A DNA stretch of 48,936 nucleotides from CAZKUR01 sp964556005. Its GTDB lineage: Bacteria > Bacteroidota > Ignavibacteria > Ignavibacteriales > Ignavibacteriaceae. The translations under genes were made by a program, and so were the position numbers. Below the pieces are notes generated by a model, which saw only the letters and a program-made list of their open reading frames with translations, had not been told where the DNA came from and made no database searches. Of the stretch, positions 41,013-48,936 are shown piece by piece. The first letter of the stretch is position 1. Each line of letters opens with the position of its first letter. The DNA is taken from NCBI GenBank assembly GCA_964556005.1, contig CAZKUR010000025.1, positions 1-48,936 on the forward strand, written 5' to 3'.

Positions 41013-42852
41013 ATTTCTTTGCACCAATTGATCTTTCAAGTCCAATAATAACTTTTGCCATTTCATTGTACATCTCACTCATGGCTGCTTTACCGTCGGC
41101 ACCGGGAGCAAACCTTACATACTCACATTTTTCTGCAGTATTTTTCATTTCATTTATTAAATCGGAGCTAATATTTTTTTTGAATAATTCATCTGCGGCT
41201 CTGTCAAGAGAAAATTCCGATTTTGGAATACGGAATTTATCCTCAAGGTACCCGAAAAGTGCCTGTGAAATTTCCGTATAAAATTCAGCCTGGTTATTTG
41301 AGCTCATTAATTCTTTTGCTTTTTTGAGTCTCGACTTTGCAACTTTTTGAGCCTGAGTATATCTCAATAATTGAACATTTCCCGAAATCCTATCATCTCT
41401 TTTCTTCCATCCGATTAAACCAATTAAAGCAAGCAGAGGTAATCCCGCCGCAGCCCAAAAACCAATGGTATTTAATTCCAATTTGCCTTTTTTACTTAAA
41501 TCACCGGCATCGGTTTTTATGAATCTAATATCGGTGCCTAATTGTCTAATCCCCTCTTTTAAATTACTACTGACAACTTCTTGATTAGAATTGCCGCTTC
41601 CCTGTTCGACATTCAATGTATATTCAGGTGTTGCAAGAGTTTCATAAGATCTTTTTCCCGGATTAAAATATGAAAATTTTATCGGCGGTATAATTTTCTT
41701 TCCCGGTGTGCGGGGAACCAATAAATAATCAAATGTTTTTTTACCTGAAACTCTACCTTGCCTGTCAATCTGTTCGGAAGTTTTAGGTTCATATTGGTCA
41801 ATGCCAGAAGGAAATTTCACTTCCGGCAGATCCAAAAGTTGAATGTTGCCGCTGCCGGAAATTACAATCTTTAAATCAACGGAATTGTTCGTTTTAACTT
41901 TTGTTTTATCTAAGCTTGAACTCATCACAAATTGACCAACCGAACCGTTAAAATCAGCGGGTTTATTTTTAGCAGGCAAATCTTTTACCTTAATTTTTAT
42001 CGTGTTCGATTTTGCATGATAATTAACCGTCTGCCCCATGTCAAAAGGATCATTGAAAAAATCATTGAAGAAATTATCGTTTGATCGGTGCCTGCGAATT
42101 CTTACAGGGACATCTAATTCAAACGGTGTGACTGAAAGTTCCCCGGTCTGAGACGGAAACAATTCAACCTTTTTCAATATACCAACCCTGAATTGTCGTC
42201 CATCAACCATTTCAGTTGTAAATGAAATATTATTGGATGTCTCTAATTCTTCTGCCCAAAAGCCTTGATACTGCGGCAGCTTCGATATTGACATTTGAGA
42301 AGCTATACTTAAGCGGGTATATAATTTATACGTTACAGTAACCGGCTCTCCTAAATAAGCTGTTGATCTATCTGCAGTAGCTCTTATAAATAAATTCTTA
42401 GCTATCTCATCATTGGAAACAGTAGCATTACCATTATTTGTACTTTGATTTCTTTGAGGCTTAGGCGATCCTTTAATTACCGTAATAGCCAGAGGATCAG
42501 TCTTATATGTTTTTCCTTTATAGGTAATTGATGCGCTTCCGATTGTAAATTTACCAAGGTTTCTCGGCTGAAGATAATAAGACATAGTTTGCGAACCGGA
42601 TACCGCCCCATTAATAATCTGCATGCTTGAAGATTGATTCGGACCTGATAAAACCAAAAAATTATTAAAATTCGGCGGAGAAAAATTACTTAAGCTGTTT
42701 ATATCTTGTCCCTGAAAAGTAAAAGACACCTGGAATTGGTTCTGCAATCCAACTGTTGTATTGTTTGTAGAAGCCGTAAAAGATTGTGCAAAAACTAAAA
42801 ACGGAAATAAAATAAAAAGTATTCCAATATATTTTAAATATTTTATTTTCAT
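41005..42852 (-). CDS. batD: BatD-family membrane protein
   Basis: The start is set at ATG 42852, giving the signal peptide YIGILFILFPFLVFAQ; an upstream TTG frame is less likely. About 615 residues. The body is a series of beta-sandwich BatD repeats (VSFTFQGQDINSL; TYKLYTRLSIAS; DLKIVISGSGNIQLLDLPEVKFP). One membrane helix near 465 (WAAAGLPLLALIGLIGW) precedes a C-terminal cytoplasmic helical domain (EISQALFGYLEDKFRIPKSEF). BatD sits in the inner membrane with most of its mass in the periplasm and is assumed to form a complex with the VWA proteins BatA and BatB. batC ends 80 bases upstream; batE overlaps by 8. Confidence 0.9.
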   Translation of the reverse strand: MKIKYLKYIGILFILFPFLVFAQSFTASTNNTTVGLQNQFQVSFTFQGQDINSLSNFSPPNFNNFLVLSGPNQSSSMQIINGAVSGSQTMSYYLQPRNLGKFTIGSASITYKGKTYKTDPLAITVIKGSPKPQRNQSTNNGNATVSNDEIAKNLFIRATADRSTAYLGEPVTVTYKLYTRLSIASQMSISKLPQYQGFWAEELETSNNISFTTEMVDGRQFRVGILKKVELFPSQTGELSVTPFELDVPVRIRRHRSNDNFFNDFFNDPFDMGQTVNYHAKSNTIKIKVKDLPAKNKPADFNGSVGQFVMSSSLDKTKVKTNNSVDLKIVISGSGNIQLLDLPEVKFPSGIDQYEPKTSEQIDRQGRVSGKKTFDYLLVPRTPGKKIIPPIKFSYFNPGKRSYETLATPEYTLNVEQGSGNSNQEVVSSNLKEGIRQLGTDIRFIKTDAGDLSKKGKLELNTIGFWAAAGLPLLALIGLIGWKKRDDRISGNVQLLRYTQAQKVAKSRLKKAKELMSSNNQAEFYTEISQALFGYLEDKFRIPKSEFSLDRAADELFKKNISSDLINEMKNTAEKCEYVRFAPGADGKAAMSEMYNEMAKVIIGLERSIGAKKYV

Positions 42853-42932
42853 ATTTATCAAACTTTTATTTTTTCCTATCAACAAATTTTATTTCCATCA
42901 GTTATGGTTAAATTATAAATTGTTAATTAATT

Positions 42933-43670
42933 CTACCAGTCCTTATCTGTTTTAACCCGTTTGCCCTGGACTTTCCTTAACTGTTTCTGCAAGTTTTTTT
43001 CATTATTCTTCAAAGCTTCCAACATTCTTTCTGCTTCTTGTTTTGATATTTTATCTTTCTGCTGCTGTTGTTTTAATTGATCCTGCTTAGCAGGTTGATT
43101 CTGCTGCTTGTTTTGATTTTGCTGCTGTTTATTCTTCTGTTGGTTTTGTTTATTCTTTTGATTTTGGTCCTGGTTCTTCTGCTGATTTTTCTGATTTTTA
43201 TTGTTTTTATCGTTTTTATTTTGATTTTTATTATTCTTCTGATTTTTCAACATGGATAAAGCATAAGATAAATTGTACTTTGTATCTTTATCATCCGGAT
43301 TCAGTTTTAATGCATCAGCATATGCGTTGATGCTTTGCTTTATCTTTTTTGATTTTAATAGTGCGTTGCCGATGTTGTGGTAAATTCTCGATTTCTCAAG
43401 ATTCGATTTGCTTTCGGCAAGTGCAGATGAATAAGCTTTAATCGCCTCATCATACTTTTTTTGCTTGTAGAGAGCATCGCCGAGATTAAAACTTGCAGGC
43501 AGGCTCTTCGGATTATCTTCAACTCCCTTTTTGAAGTTGACCTCTGCATCGGCAAATTTACCTTTTTCATATTGATCCACGCCTTTATTTACGACAGATC
43601 TTTGGGCGAAAGTAAACATAAACAAAGGTGAAGCCAAAAAAACAAATAGTAAAACTTTTAAACTTTTCAT
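42933..43670 (-). CDS. batC: BatC: TPR protein with Lys/Asn/Gln-rich tail
   Basis: 245 residues, with a signal peptide (LLFVFLASPLFMFTFAQ). Three TPR units lie at ~25-135 (VNFKKGVEDNPKSLPASFNLGDALYKQKKYDEAIKAYSSAL). A low-complexity stretch of ~70 residues, almost only Lys, Asn and Gln (about 145-215), is followed by a short charged end EAERMLEALKNNEK. Such tails are common in BatC and probably flexible. It starts 6 bases after batB. The low-complexity DNA is repeat-prone, so its length may vary between strains. Confidence 0.88.
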   Translation of the reverse strand: MKSLKVLLFVFLASPLFMFTFAQRSVVNKGVDQYEKGKFADAEVNFKKGVEDNPKSLPASFNLGDALYKQKKYDEAIKAYSSALAESKSNLEKSRIYHNIGNALLKSKKIKQSINAYADALKLNPDDKDTKYNLSYALSMLKNQKNNKNQNKNDKNNKNQKNQQKNQDQNQKNKQNQQKNKQQQNQNKQQNQPAKQDQLKQQQQKDKISKQEAERMLEALKNNEKNLQKQLRKVQGKRVKTDKDW

Positions 43671-43676
43671 TTTATA

Positions 43677-44723
43677 TCAATGTCCTTCAATTCCTAATCT
43701 CTTCATGATATTCTCAAATAAGGGTGATTTTTTATCCGGCATAAAAAATTCAAGAATCAGAAGAAAAATCGCCGGAGCTAAAAGATAATAAAAGCGATCT
43801 TCGTAGTCAGTAACTTTTTTAACACCATATTCTGTTTTTTGTAAAGAAGATAATTTATCATAAATCTTATTCAAGTTATCGTCGTAATTTGTTCCCTGGT
43901 AATATTGGCCGTTGCCTGCCGAAGCAATTTCCTCAAGCATACTTGCATCTAACTTTGTCAAAACAGTATTTCCATTTTGATCCTGTAAGAAACCAGTTTG
44001 CTGTCCCTGCTGGTTATAAACAGGTATGGGAACTCCATCAGGTGAGCCAAGACCGATAGCATAAATTTTTATTCCTTTAGTTGTTGCAGCTTTAACAGCC
44101 TGCATTACATTGCCTTCATGATCTTCGCCGTCTGTAATTAGTATCATTGTCTTTTGAGTTGGGAACTTATAATCAAACGATTTTGTTGCAAGATTTATTG
44201 CAGAAGCAATTGCGGTACCCTGTTGGGGTACGGAATTTACATCAACAGCGGATAAAAATAAATTTGCAGCTGAGTAATCTGTAGTTAACGGAAATTGTAT
44301 ATACGCCTGTCCTGCAAATATTATTAAACCAATCCTATCCCCTTTAAGTCTGCCAATTAATTCTCTTATCTGATACTTGGCCTTTTCAAGTCTGCTTGGT
44401 TTAATATCCTGTGCCTGCATACTCCTGGAAACATCCAATAAGATATAAACATCAATTCCTTCCTGTTTGACGTTCTGAATTTTTGTCCCGATTTGAGGAT
44501 TTGCAGCAGCCACTATTAAGAATACTAATGCAATCATTATAATCCCGAACTTCAGAATATTTTTTAAATTGCTGGAAGAAGGTAATAAAACTTTATGAAG
44601 TTTTTTATCGGCAAACTTCTCTAAAAGTTTATTCCTGTTTCTAATTAAAAACCAGAAAAGGACAATGAATACCGGTATTAAATAGAGTGCATACAAATAT
44701 TCGGGATGAGCAAATCTAAACAT
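43677..44723 (-). CDS. batB: BatB: von Willebrand factor A membrane protein
   Basis: A 348-residue protein with two N-terminal membrane segments (8-25 and ~57-75) and one near the C-terminus. Between them lies a VWA domain carrying the MIDAS motif ILLDVSRSM (D-x-S-x-S, ~93-101), then LIIFAGQAYIQFPLTTDYS and LITDGEDHEGN. VWA domains bind Mg-dependent protein ligands. It is a paralogue of batA at 45284. The 560 bases between batA and batB break what is otherwise a tightly packed operon, so batB may have its own promoter there. Confidence 0.9.
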   Translation of the reverse strand: MFRFAHPEYLYALYLIPVFIVLFWFLIRNRNKLLEKFADKKLHKVLLPSSSNLKNILKFGIIMIALVFLIVAAANPQIGTKIQNVKQEGIDVYILLDVSRSMQAQDIKPSRLEKAKYQIRELIGRLKGDRIGLIIFAGQAYIQFPLTTDYSAANLFLSAVDVNSVPQQGTAIASAINLATKSFDYKFPTQKTMILITDGEDHEGNVMQAVKAATTKGIKIYAIGLGSPDGVPIPVYNQQGQQTGFLQDQNGNTVLTKLDASMLEEIASAGNGQYYQGTNYDDNLNKIYDKLSSLQKTEYGVKKVTDYEDRFYYLLAPAIFLLILEFFMPDKKSPLFENIMKRLGIEGH

Positions 44724-45283
44724 GAGTTATTTTTTTAATATTTTTTTTATCAAAATTTTTGGGATTGAGTGCTTAATAATTCTTTTCAATCTGAGTTTCG
44801 TACATAAATAAAATAAGGTAACAAGACTTACGTATGATTTTATTTTTTGTTACTAATATTTAATCAATTAGTAAGATTTAAAATTCTTTCATTTAATTAT
44901 TTCCTATATTTTGATCTCAGCCTTCTAATCCGTTGTATGCCAAAATTAAAAATTCAATTATGTGCTATTTAATATCAATCAAGATTCTCCAACGTTGTGG
45001 TCGGTAACCAAAAAGATGAGAATCGTCATTGCGAACGAGTCTTCGAGTGAAGTCCGCTTTGCCCGTCAAAGACGAGATCTCGCCAAAGGCGGACAATCTT
45101 TCATTTTTTAATTCATAAGTGAGATCACTTCACTCCGTTCGTGATGACGAAATTACTTTATGGTCACCCGCTAAATTTTGGTCAACTACGAAACTACAGT
45201 CTGAATAAATTATTTTTATGAGTAAACTTTTCCTTCTAAAATTATTATACTTTAAATTTTCACAAAACATTTAACCTTACAAA
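44724..45283. other. 560-base non-coding break in the bat operon
   Basis: This region lies between the batA stop and the batB start on the minus strand. It contains an inverted-repeat element at ~45024-45149 (listed separately) and an A/T-rich stretch at 44724-44990 in which no gene is seen. The AT-rich part nearest batB could hold its promoter, but no certain -10/-35 is readable. Confidence 0.6.
45024..45149. repeat. Inverted-repeat element with nested hairpin (REP- or MITE-like)
   Basis: CGTCATTGCGAACG (45024-45037) and CGTTCGTGATGACG (45136-45149) match as inverted repeats at 12 of 14 positions; AGTGAAG (45046) pairs with CTTCACT (45128). Inside, TCCGCTTTG (45053) pairs with CCAAAGGCGGA (45083). 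G+C is much higher than in the flanks. The GTCATTGCGA start resembles a widespread type of intergenic repeat as I remember it. No transposase is encoded. Confidence 0.7.
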
Positions 45284-46279
45284 TTACGGCAATTTCCGCA
45301 AAACTGTTTTTCCTAATCCAATCTCTAACAGCAAAAGAAATACTCCGCCGCCTAACCAGCCGTAAAATAATTCTTTAGCATTCCGGTAAGAGGTAACCTG
45401 AATTTTTGTTTTTTCCATCTTATCTATTTTATTATAAATTTCCTGCAGTGACCTGTTGTCGGTTGCTCTAAAATATTCTCCGCCGGTTAGATTGGCAATT
45501 TTTTGAAGAAGTGCTTCATCAATTTCCACAGGGATCATCTGATACCTAATTCCAAAAGGGGTTTGGACGGGATAAGGAGCATTTCCCACCGTTCCCACTC
45601 CAATAGTATAAATTCTAATCCCAAAAGTCTTCGCAATCTCGGCGCCGGTCATCGGATCTATTTCGCCTGCGTTATTGACTCCATCAGTCAAAAGAATTAT
45701 TACTTTGCTTTTTGCATGACTGTCTTTCAACCGGTTAACAGCATCAGCAATACCATTACCGATAGCAGTACCATCTTCAACCATGCCGGTTTTTACTTCA
45801 CTTAGTAAATGCTTTAATACAGAGTAGTCGATTGTTAAAGGGCATTGTGTGAACGCATCTCTTGCGAAGATTACCAAACCGATTCTATCGGATGTTCTTT
45901 TATCTATGAAATTATCTATTACATGTTTTGCTGCTTCAAGACGGTTCGGCTTAAAATCTTCAGCCATCATGCTGCCGGAAATATCGAGAGCCATTACGAT
46001 ATCGATTCCTTCGGTATACATATTTTCGCCTGAAGAAAAACTTTGAGGACGCGCTAATGCAACAATCAATAAAGCAACTGCAAGTACTCTTAAAATTAAT
46101 GGAAGATGTTTTAATTTTTCTCTCCATGTCGACGGCAGATTCTTAAATACCTTTAAGCTGGAATAAGTAATCGAAGGCTGTGTTTTTCTTCCCCGCCACC
46201 AGTACCAGTACACCATGAAAGGGATAATTAGTAAAAACCATAAAATCCACGGATATGCAAAACTTACATCACTGAACAT
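45284..46279 (-). CDS. batA: BatA: von Willebrand factor A membrane protein
   Basis: The start is set at 46279 (MFSDVSFAYPWILWFLL), overlapping the upstream gene's stop by 11 bases; a longer frame would lie inside it. About 331 residues, with two N-terminal membrane segments, a VWA domain with the MIDAS motif MALDISGSM, then LVIFARDAFTQCPLTIDYS, LLTDGVNNAGE and IRIYTIGVG, and a C-terminal membrane segment (WLGGGVFLLLLEIGL). It presumably works with BatB and MoxR: MoxR-type AAA+ ATPases commonly act as chaperones for VWA partners. Followed by the 560-base break. Confidence 0.92.
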   Translation of the reverse strand: MFSDVSFAYPWILWFLLIIPFMVYWYWWRGRKTQPSITYSSLKVFKNLPSTWREKLKHLPLILRVLAVALLIVALARPQSFSSGENMYTEGIDIVMALDISGSMMAEDFKPNRLEAAKHVIDNFIDKRTSDRIGLVIFARDAFTQCPLTIDYSVLKHLLSEVKTGMVEDGTAIGNGIADAVNRLKDSHAKSKVIILLTDGVNNAGEIDPMTGAEIAKTFGIRIYTIGVGTVGNAPYPVQTPFGIRYQMIPVEIDEALLQKIANLTGGEYFRATDNRSLQEIYNKIDKMEKTKIQVTSYRNAKELFYGWLGGGVFLLLLEIGLGKTVLRKLP

Positions 46280-47222
46280 TTGCAGGCACCTCTTCCTTAG
46301 GTTCTTCAACCTTCGGAATTGTTTTATTCACAATTGTAAAAGCTTGTTTCATCATCTCTTCGTTAATTGAACCCATCGGCTGAAATTTTGCAAACTTCAC
46401 GAGGTCTGCATTATTCAAAAAATCATTCGTTATCTCGATAATTTCCGAAGCATCTTTTCTTGTTCGAAGTAAATCCAAGACTTCATTAGTCGTTAATTCC
46501 ATTGCATGAAGATCAAATCTTTCATCAAAATATCTTCTGATTATTTCCGTAATCCTCGAATGATATTCTTTTATCAATCCTTTCTGCCAGAGATTTTCCG
46601 ATTCCAATTCTCTTAACGAACTTAATGCTTTCAAGTGAGCAGGAATTTTAACAACCTTCTTTTCAACCACTCCTTCATGCTTCTTTTTATATCTTCTATA
46701 AAGATAAATTGCCGCTGCAACAACAATCCCAATTATTAATATCCAAAGTAAAATTATTTTCCAATCCAACGGTATCCTAATCGGTTTCTTTACGTCTTTA
46801 ATCCCTAAATTTGTGGATACCTGCATAATGTGAACCGTAAAGGGAACCGGGTTAGTTGTAATTGTCTGCCAATCGCTTTGACCGGCTAATTTATATTTTA
46901 TCGGTACAGGCGGAATTGTAACTCTACCGGAATCATATTTTGATAAAATGAACCGGTAAATGACATCTTCTTTACCATTGTTTTCACTTTGAAGTGGATG
47001 CTCAACTTTTATTAATTCAGCGCCCGATAAACTATCCTTTAACACAGGCTGCTGAACTTGAGTTCCTTTTTTGTATGAAACCTCAATATTATAATGGATA
47101 TAATCACCGACGAGATAATCGCTTGTATCTGTTGAAGCAGAGACTGAAATATTTTGTGCAAAAACGCTGCTGCTTAAAATTAATAAAAGAAATAATATTG
47201 CAGACGAAAATTTTTTTACCAT
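46269..47222 (-). CDS. Exported single-pass membrane protein of the MoxR/Bat cluster (BatD-N/DUF4381-like)
   Basis: 317 residues: a signal peptide (AILFLLLILSSSVFAQ); a periplasmic beta-domain (~20-150) resembling one BatD repeat (YLVGDYIHYNIEVSYKKG, GRVTIPPVPIKYKL); a membrane helix at ~155-175 (IILLWILIIGIVVAAAIYLY); and a cytoplasmic helical domain (HSRITEIIRRYFDERFDLHAMELTTNEVL). In similar clusters this position is occupied by a hypothetical or DUF4381-like protein linking DUF58 and BatA. Function unknown. It overlaps DUF58 by 7 bases upstream and batA by 11 downstream, so it is surely part of the operon. Confidence 0.8.
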   Translation of the reverse strand: MVKKFSSAILFLLLILSSSVFAQNISVSASTDTSDYLVGDYIHYNIEVSYKKGTQVQQPVLKDSLSGAELIKVEHPLQSENNGKEDVIYRFILSKYDSGRVTIPPVPIKYKLAGQSDWQTITTNPVPFTVHIMQVSTNLGIKDVKKPIRIPLDWKIILLWILIIGIVVAAAIYLYRRYKKKHEGVVEKKVVKIPAHLKALSSLRELESENLWQKGLIKEYHSRITEIIRRYFDERFDLHAMELTTNEVLDLLRTRKDASEIIEITNDFLNNADLVKFAKFQPMGSINEEMMKQAFTIVNKTIPKVEEPKEEVPANVQ

Positions 47223-48091
47223 CTTTTCTCACGCAGTCTGAAAAATTGTACAAGAGGTTTAACTATATCTTCGCCGGTTTTTACCTCAATGCTGTCGAGC
47301 CTGCTGGAAATAAACAACGACTTCCTCATCGCAGTGTTTTGTTTCCACATTTCCCGCAAGTGCCTTTGTACTCTTGCATCGCTCGTATCGATCCATCTTT
47401 CTTCGCCTGTTTCGGCATCTGTAAATTTTATTAAGCCTATTGGGGGAATTTCATTTTCACGTTCATCGTTAATGACAACACCTATAAAATCATGTTTCTG
47501 TCCAACTACCTTTAAAATTTTTTCGAAGCCGGTATCCATAAAATCTGATAGAAGAAAAACGATTGACCTCTTTCTCACTGCATGATTCATATACTCAAGT
47601 GCACCTTTTAAGTCTGTTGTTTTTCCTTCAGGTTCAAAAGAAAGAACATCGCGGATGATTCTTAAAACGTGCTTATTGCCTTTCCGCGGAGCGATAAATT
47701 TTTCAATCTTATCTGTGAATAAAATTAACCCGACTTTATCATTATTCTTCAATGCGGAAAAAGCGAGGATTGCACTTAGCTCTGCAGCAATCTGCTGTTT
47801 GGTTTTATCAATCGAACCGAAGATTAACGAACCGGAAAGATCGACCATTAAAATTACGGTAAGTTCTCTTTCTTCTTCAAATATTTTAATAAAGGGATGT
47901 CCGAAGCGTGCAGTTACATTCCAATCGATATTCCTGATATCGTCGCCAAATTGATATTCACGAACTTCGGAGAATTCCATTCCTCTTCCTTTAAAGACAG
48001 AATGGTATTCACCGGAAAAAACCTGGTTTACCAGGCCTTTCGTTCTGATTTCAATTTGTCTTACCTGTTTTAAAAGCTCTTTTGTTTCCAT
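47216..48091 (-). CDS. DUF58 protein of the MoxR/Bat cluster
   Basis: A 291-residue soluble protein with the DUF58 core: GRGMEFSEVREYQFGDDIRNIDWNVTARFGHPFIKIFEEER (~35-75, key residues R-x-Y-x-x-G-D-x-x-R-x-I-D-W). A VWA-like fold follows with LMVDLSGSLIFG carrying a D-x-S-x-S metal site, then VGLILFTDKIE and VFLLSDFMD. DUF58 proteins travel with MoxR ATPases; they are presumed substrates or adaptors. It starts 3 bases after the moxR stop and overlaps the next gene by 7 bases. Confidence 0.93.
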   Translation of the reverse strand: METKELLKQVRQIEIRTKGLVNQVFSGEYHSVFKGRGMEFSEVREYQFGDDIRNIDWNVTARFGHPFIKIFEEERELTVILMVDLSGSLIFGSIDKTKQQIAAELSAILAFSALKNNDKVGLILFTDKIEKFIAPRKGNKHVLRIIRDVLSFEPEGKTTDLKGALEYMNHAVRKRSIVFLLSDFMDTGFEKILKVVGQKHDFIGVVINDERENEIPPIGLIKFTDAETGEERWIDTSDARVQRHLREMWKQNTAMRKSLFISSRLDSIEVKTGEDIVKPLVQFFRLREKRW

Positions 48092-48094
48092 CTA

Positions 48095-48936
48095 TTACGG
48101 AACTTCAACTCTGTTCAGAATTTCTTGTACAACATTTTCGGAAGTTATATCTTCTGCTTCGGCTTCATAAGTAACTGCAATTCTGTGGCGCAACACATCC
48201 TGGCAAATTGCTCTCACGTCTTCGGGAATTACATATCCTCTTCTCCTAATAAACGCAATTGCTTTGGCACCCAATGCCAAATTGATAGTCGCTCTCGGAG
48301 AGGCTCCGTAGCTTATCAAATCTGATAAATTATTTAAACCGAATTCCTTCGGATTCCTCGTGGCAAAAACTATATCGAGAATATATCTTTCTATTTTTTC
48401 ATCAACATAAACTTCCTGAACAATATTTCTTGCTTTAAGAATATCTTCAGGTTTAATAACCGGATTAACTGCCGCAGCAGCATGATCAACATTCTGCTTC
48501 ATAATTTTTAATTCTTCTTCACGGGAAGGATAACTAATTTTAACCTTCAGCATAAACCTATCGACTTGAGCTTCCGGCAAAGGATACGTTCCTTCCTGCT
48601 CAATTGGATTTTGTGTTGCCAAAACGAGAAACGGTTCTTCGAGAAGGAAAGTCTTTTCGCCGATCGTAATCTGTCTTTCCTGCATTGCTTCAAGTAATGC
48701 GCTTTGAACTTTTGCCGGTGCACGATTAATTTCATCTGCCAGAATAAAGTTTGCGAAAATAGGTCCTTTCCGGATAAAGAAATTTCCCTCTTTTTGATTG
48801 TATATCATTGTTCCAATCAAATCGGCAGGCAGCAGATCGGGAGTGAACTGAATACGTTGAAACTTTGCATCCATAGCTGATGAAAGAGTTTTAATTGCGA
48901 GGGTTTTTGCCAAACCCGGAACTCCTTCAAGCAAAA
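48095..48936 (-). CDS. MoxR-family AAA+ ATPase (5' end beyond the window)
   Basis: The readable 280 residues begin inside the protein just before Walker A (EGVPGLAKT). They continue with Walker B FILADEINRAPAKVQSALLEAMQERQ, sensor-1 ATQNPIEQEGTYPLPEAQVDRF and the sensor-2/lid block GASPRATINLALGAKAIAF. MoxR ATPases are thought to act as chaperones assembling or activating VWA-domain proteins, which fits the batA/batB genes downstream. Missing: about 40 N-terminal residues and the promoter of the operon, beyond position 48936. Confidence 0.95.
   Translation of the reverse strand, partial: LLEGVPGLAKTLAIKTLSSAMDAKFQRIQFTPDLLPADLIGTMIYNQKEGNFFIRKGPIFANFILADEINRAPAKVQSALLEAMQERQITIGEKTFLLEEPFLVLATQNPIEQEGTYPLPEAQVDRFMLKVKISYPSREEELKIMKQNVDHAAAAVNPVIKPEDILKARNIVQEVYVDEKIERYILDIVFATRNPKEFGLNNLSDLISYGASPRATINLALGAKAIAFIRRRGYVIPEDVRAICQDVLRHRIAVTYEAEAEDITSENVVQEILNRVEVP

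Noticed and set aside
43022..43256. CRISPR-like impression from repetitive sequence in batC
   Set aside because: Irregular short codon repeats of AAC/AAA/CAG, without spacers or constant repeat length; inside a coding frame.
43077..43259. Hydrophobic 60-residue plus-strand frame of Leu/Ile/Val/Phe
   Set aside because: It is the reverse complement of the Lys/Asn/Gln-rich codons of batC, not a membrane protein gene.

Overview
The window is AT-rich (roughly one third G+C by eye). It carries six secreted proteins or large exoproteins, five of which end in the type IX secretion (T9SS) type A sorting domain (N-Y/F-P-N-P-F-N-P, then KVYDxLGxxV, then a terminal KK/RKMIxxK). Together with a TonB-dependent receptor, a complete Bat (aerotolerance) cluster, and kdsB/plsC for LPS and phospholipid, this points to a Gram-negative member of the Bacteroidota/Chlorobiota group. 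The style of the sorting domains most resembles Ignavibacteria; that placement is inference from sequence style, not a database match. Two runs of exactly 100 N show it is a gapped draft scaffold.

Layout. 1-5.9 kb: a TolB-like lipoprotein, an EamA transporter, a nucleotidyltransferase (MNT) with a broken HEPN partner, an NAD(P)-binding protein split by a gap, a DEAD-box RNA helicase and pdxH that face each other across the second gap. 6.1-9.8 kb: a fused 2-oxoglutarate dehydrogenase E1/E2 (KGD type). 9.8-10.3 kb: tRNA-Gly(CCC), tRNA-Val(TAC), a terminator, a damaged duplicate of the tRNA-Val 3' end and a palindromic repeat. 10.3-17.7 kb, minus strand: an MFS carrier and three T9SS-exported proteins. 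18-22.4 kb: an unrecognised exported protein, a TonB-dependent receptor, a HiPIP-like lipoprotein, a SHOCT membrane protein and a cupredoxin-like lipoprotein. 23.1-26 kb: a RecQ helicase convergent with a DUF4296 lipoprotein. 26.3-29.6 kb, minus strand: gap - pgk - rhomboid protease. 29.8-35.2 kb: two more T9SS proteins. 35.3-39.9 kb: a compact minus-strand run (B12-binding mutase subunit, HIT hydrolase, PLP enzyme, kdsB, plsC, M48 protease). 40.2-48.9 kb: moxR - DUF58 - membrane protein - batA // batB - batC - batD - batE, with a terminator after batE.

How the genes fit together. Central metabolism is represented by gap, pgk, kgd and the mutase subunit; envelope building by kdsB and plsC; surface display by the T9SS cargo proteins; uptake by the TonB receptor. 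The MoxR/Bat cluster is a continuous chain of overlapping or nearly abutting genes, apart from a 560-base interruption between batA and batB that carries an inverted-repeat element.

I did not find a clear undescribed defence or mobile system. The most unusual items are the split duplicate of the tRNA-Val 3' end, two related palindromic repeats, the inverted-repeat element inside the bat operon, a hypervariable linker in otherwise conserved T9SS C-terminal modules, and a cupredoxin-like protein lacking part of the copper site.
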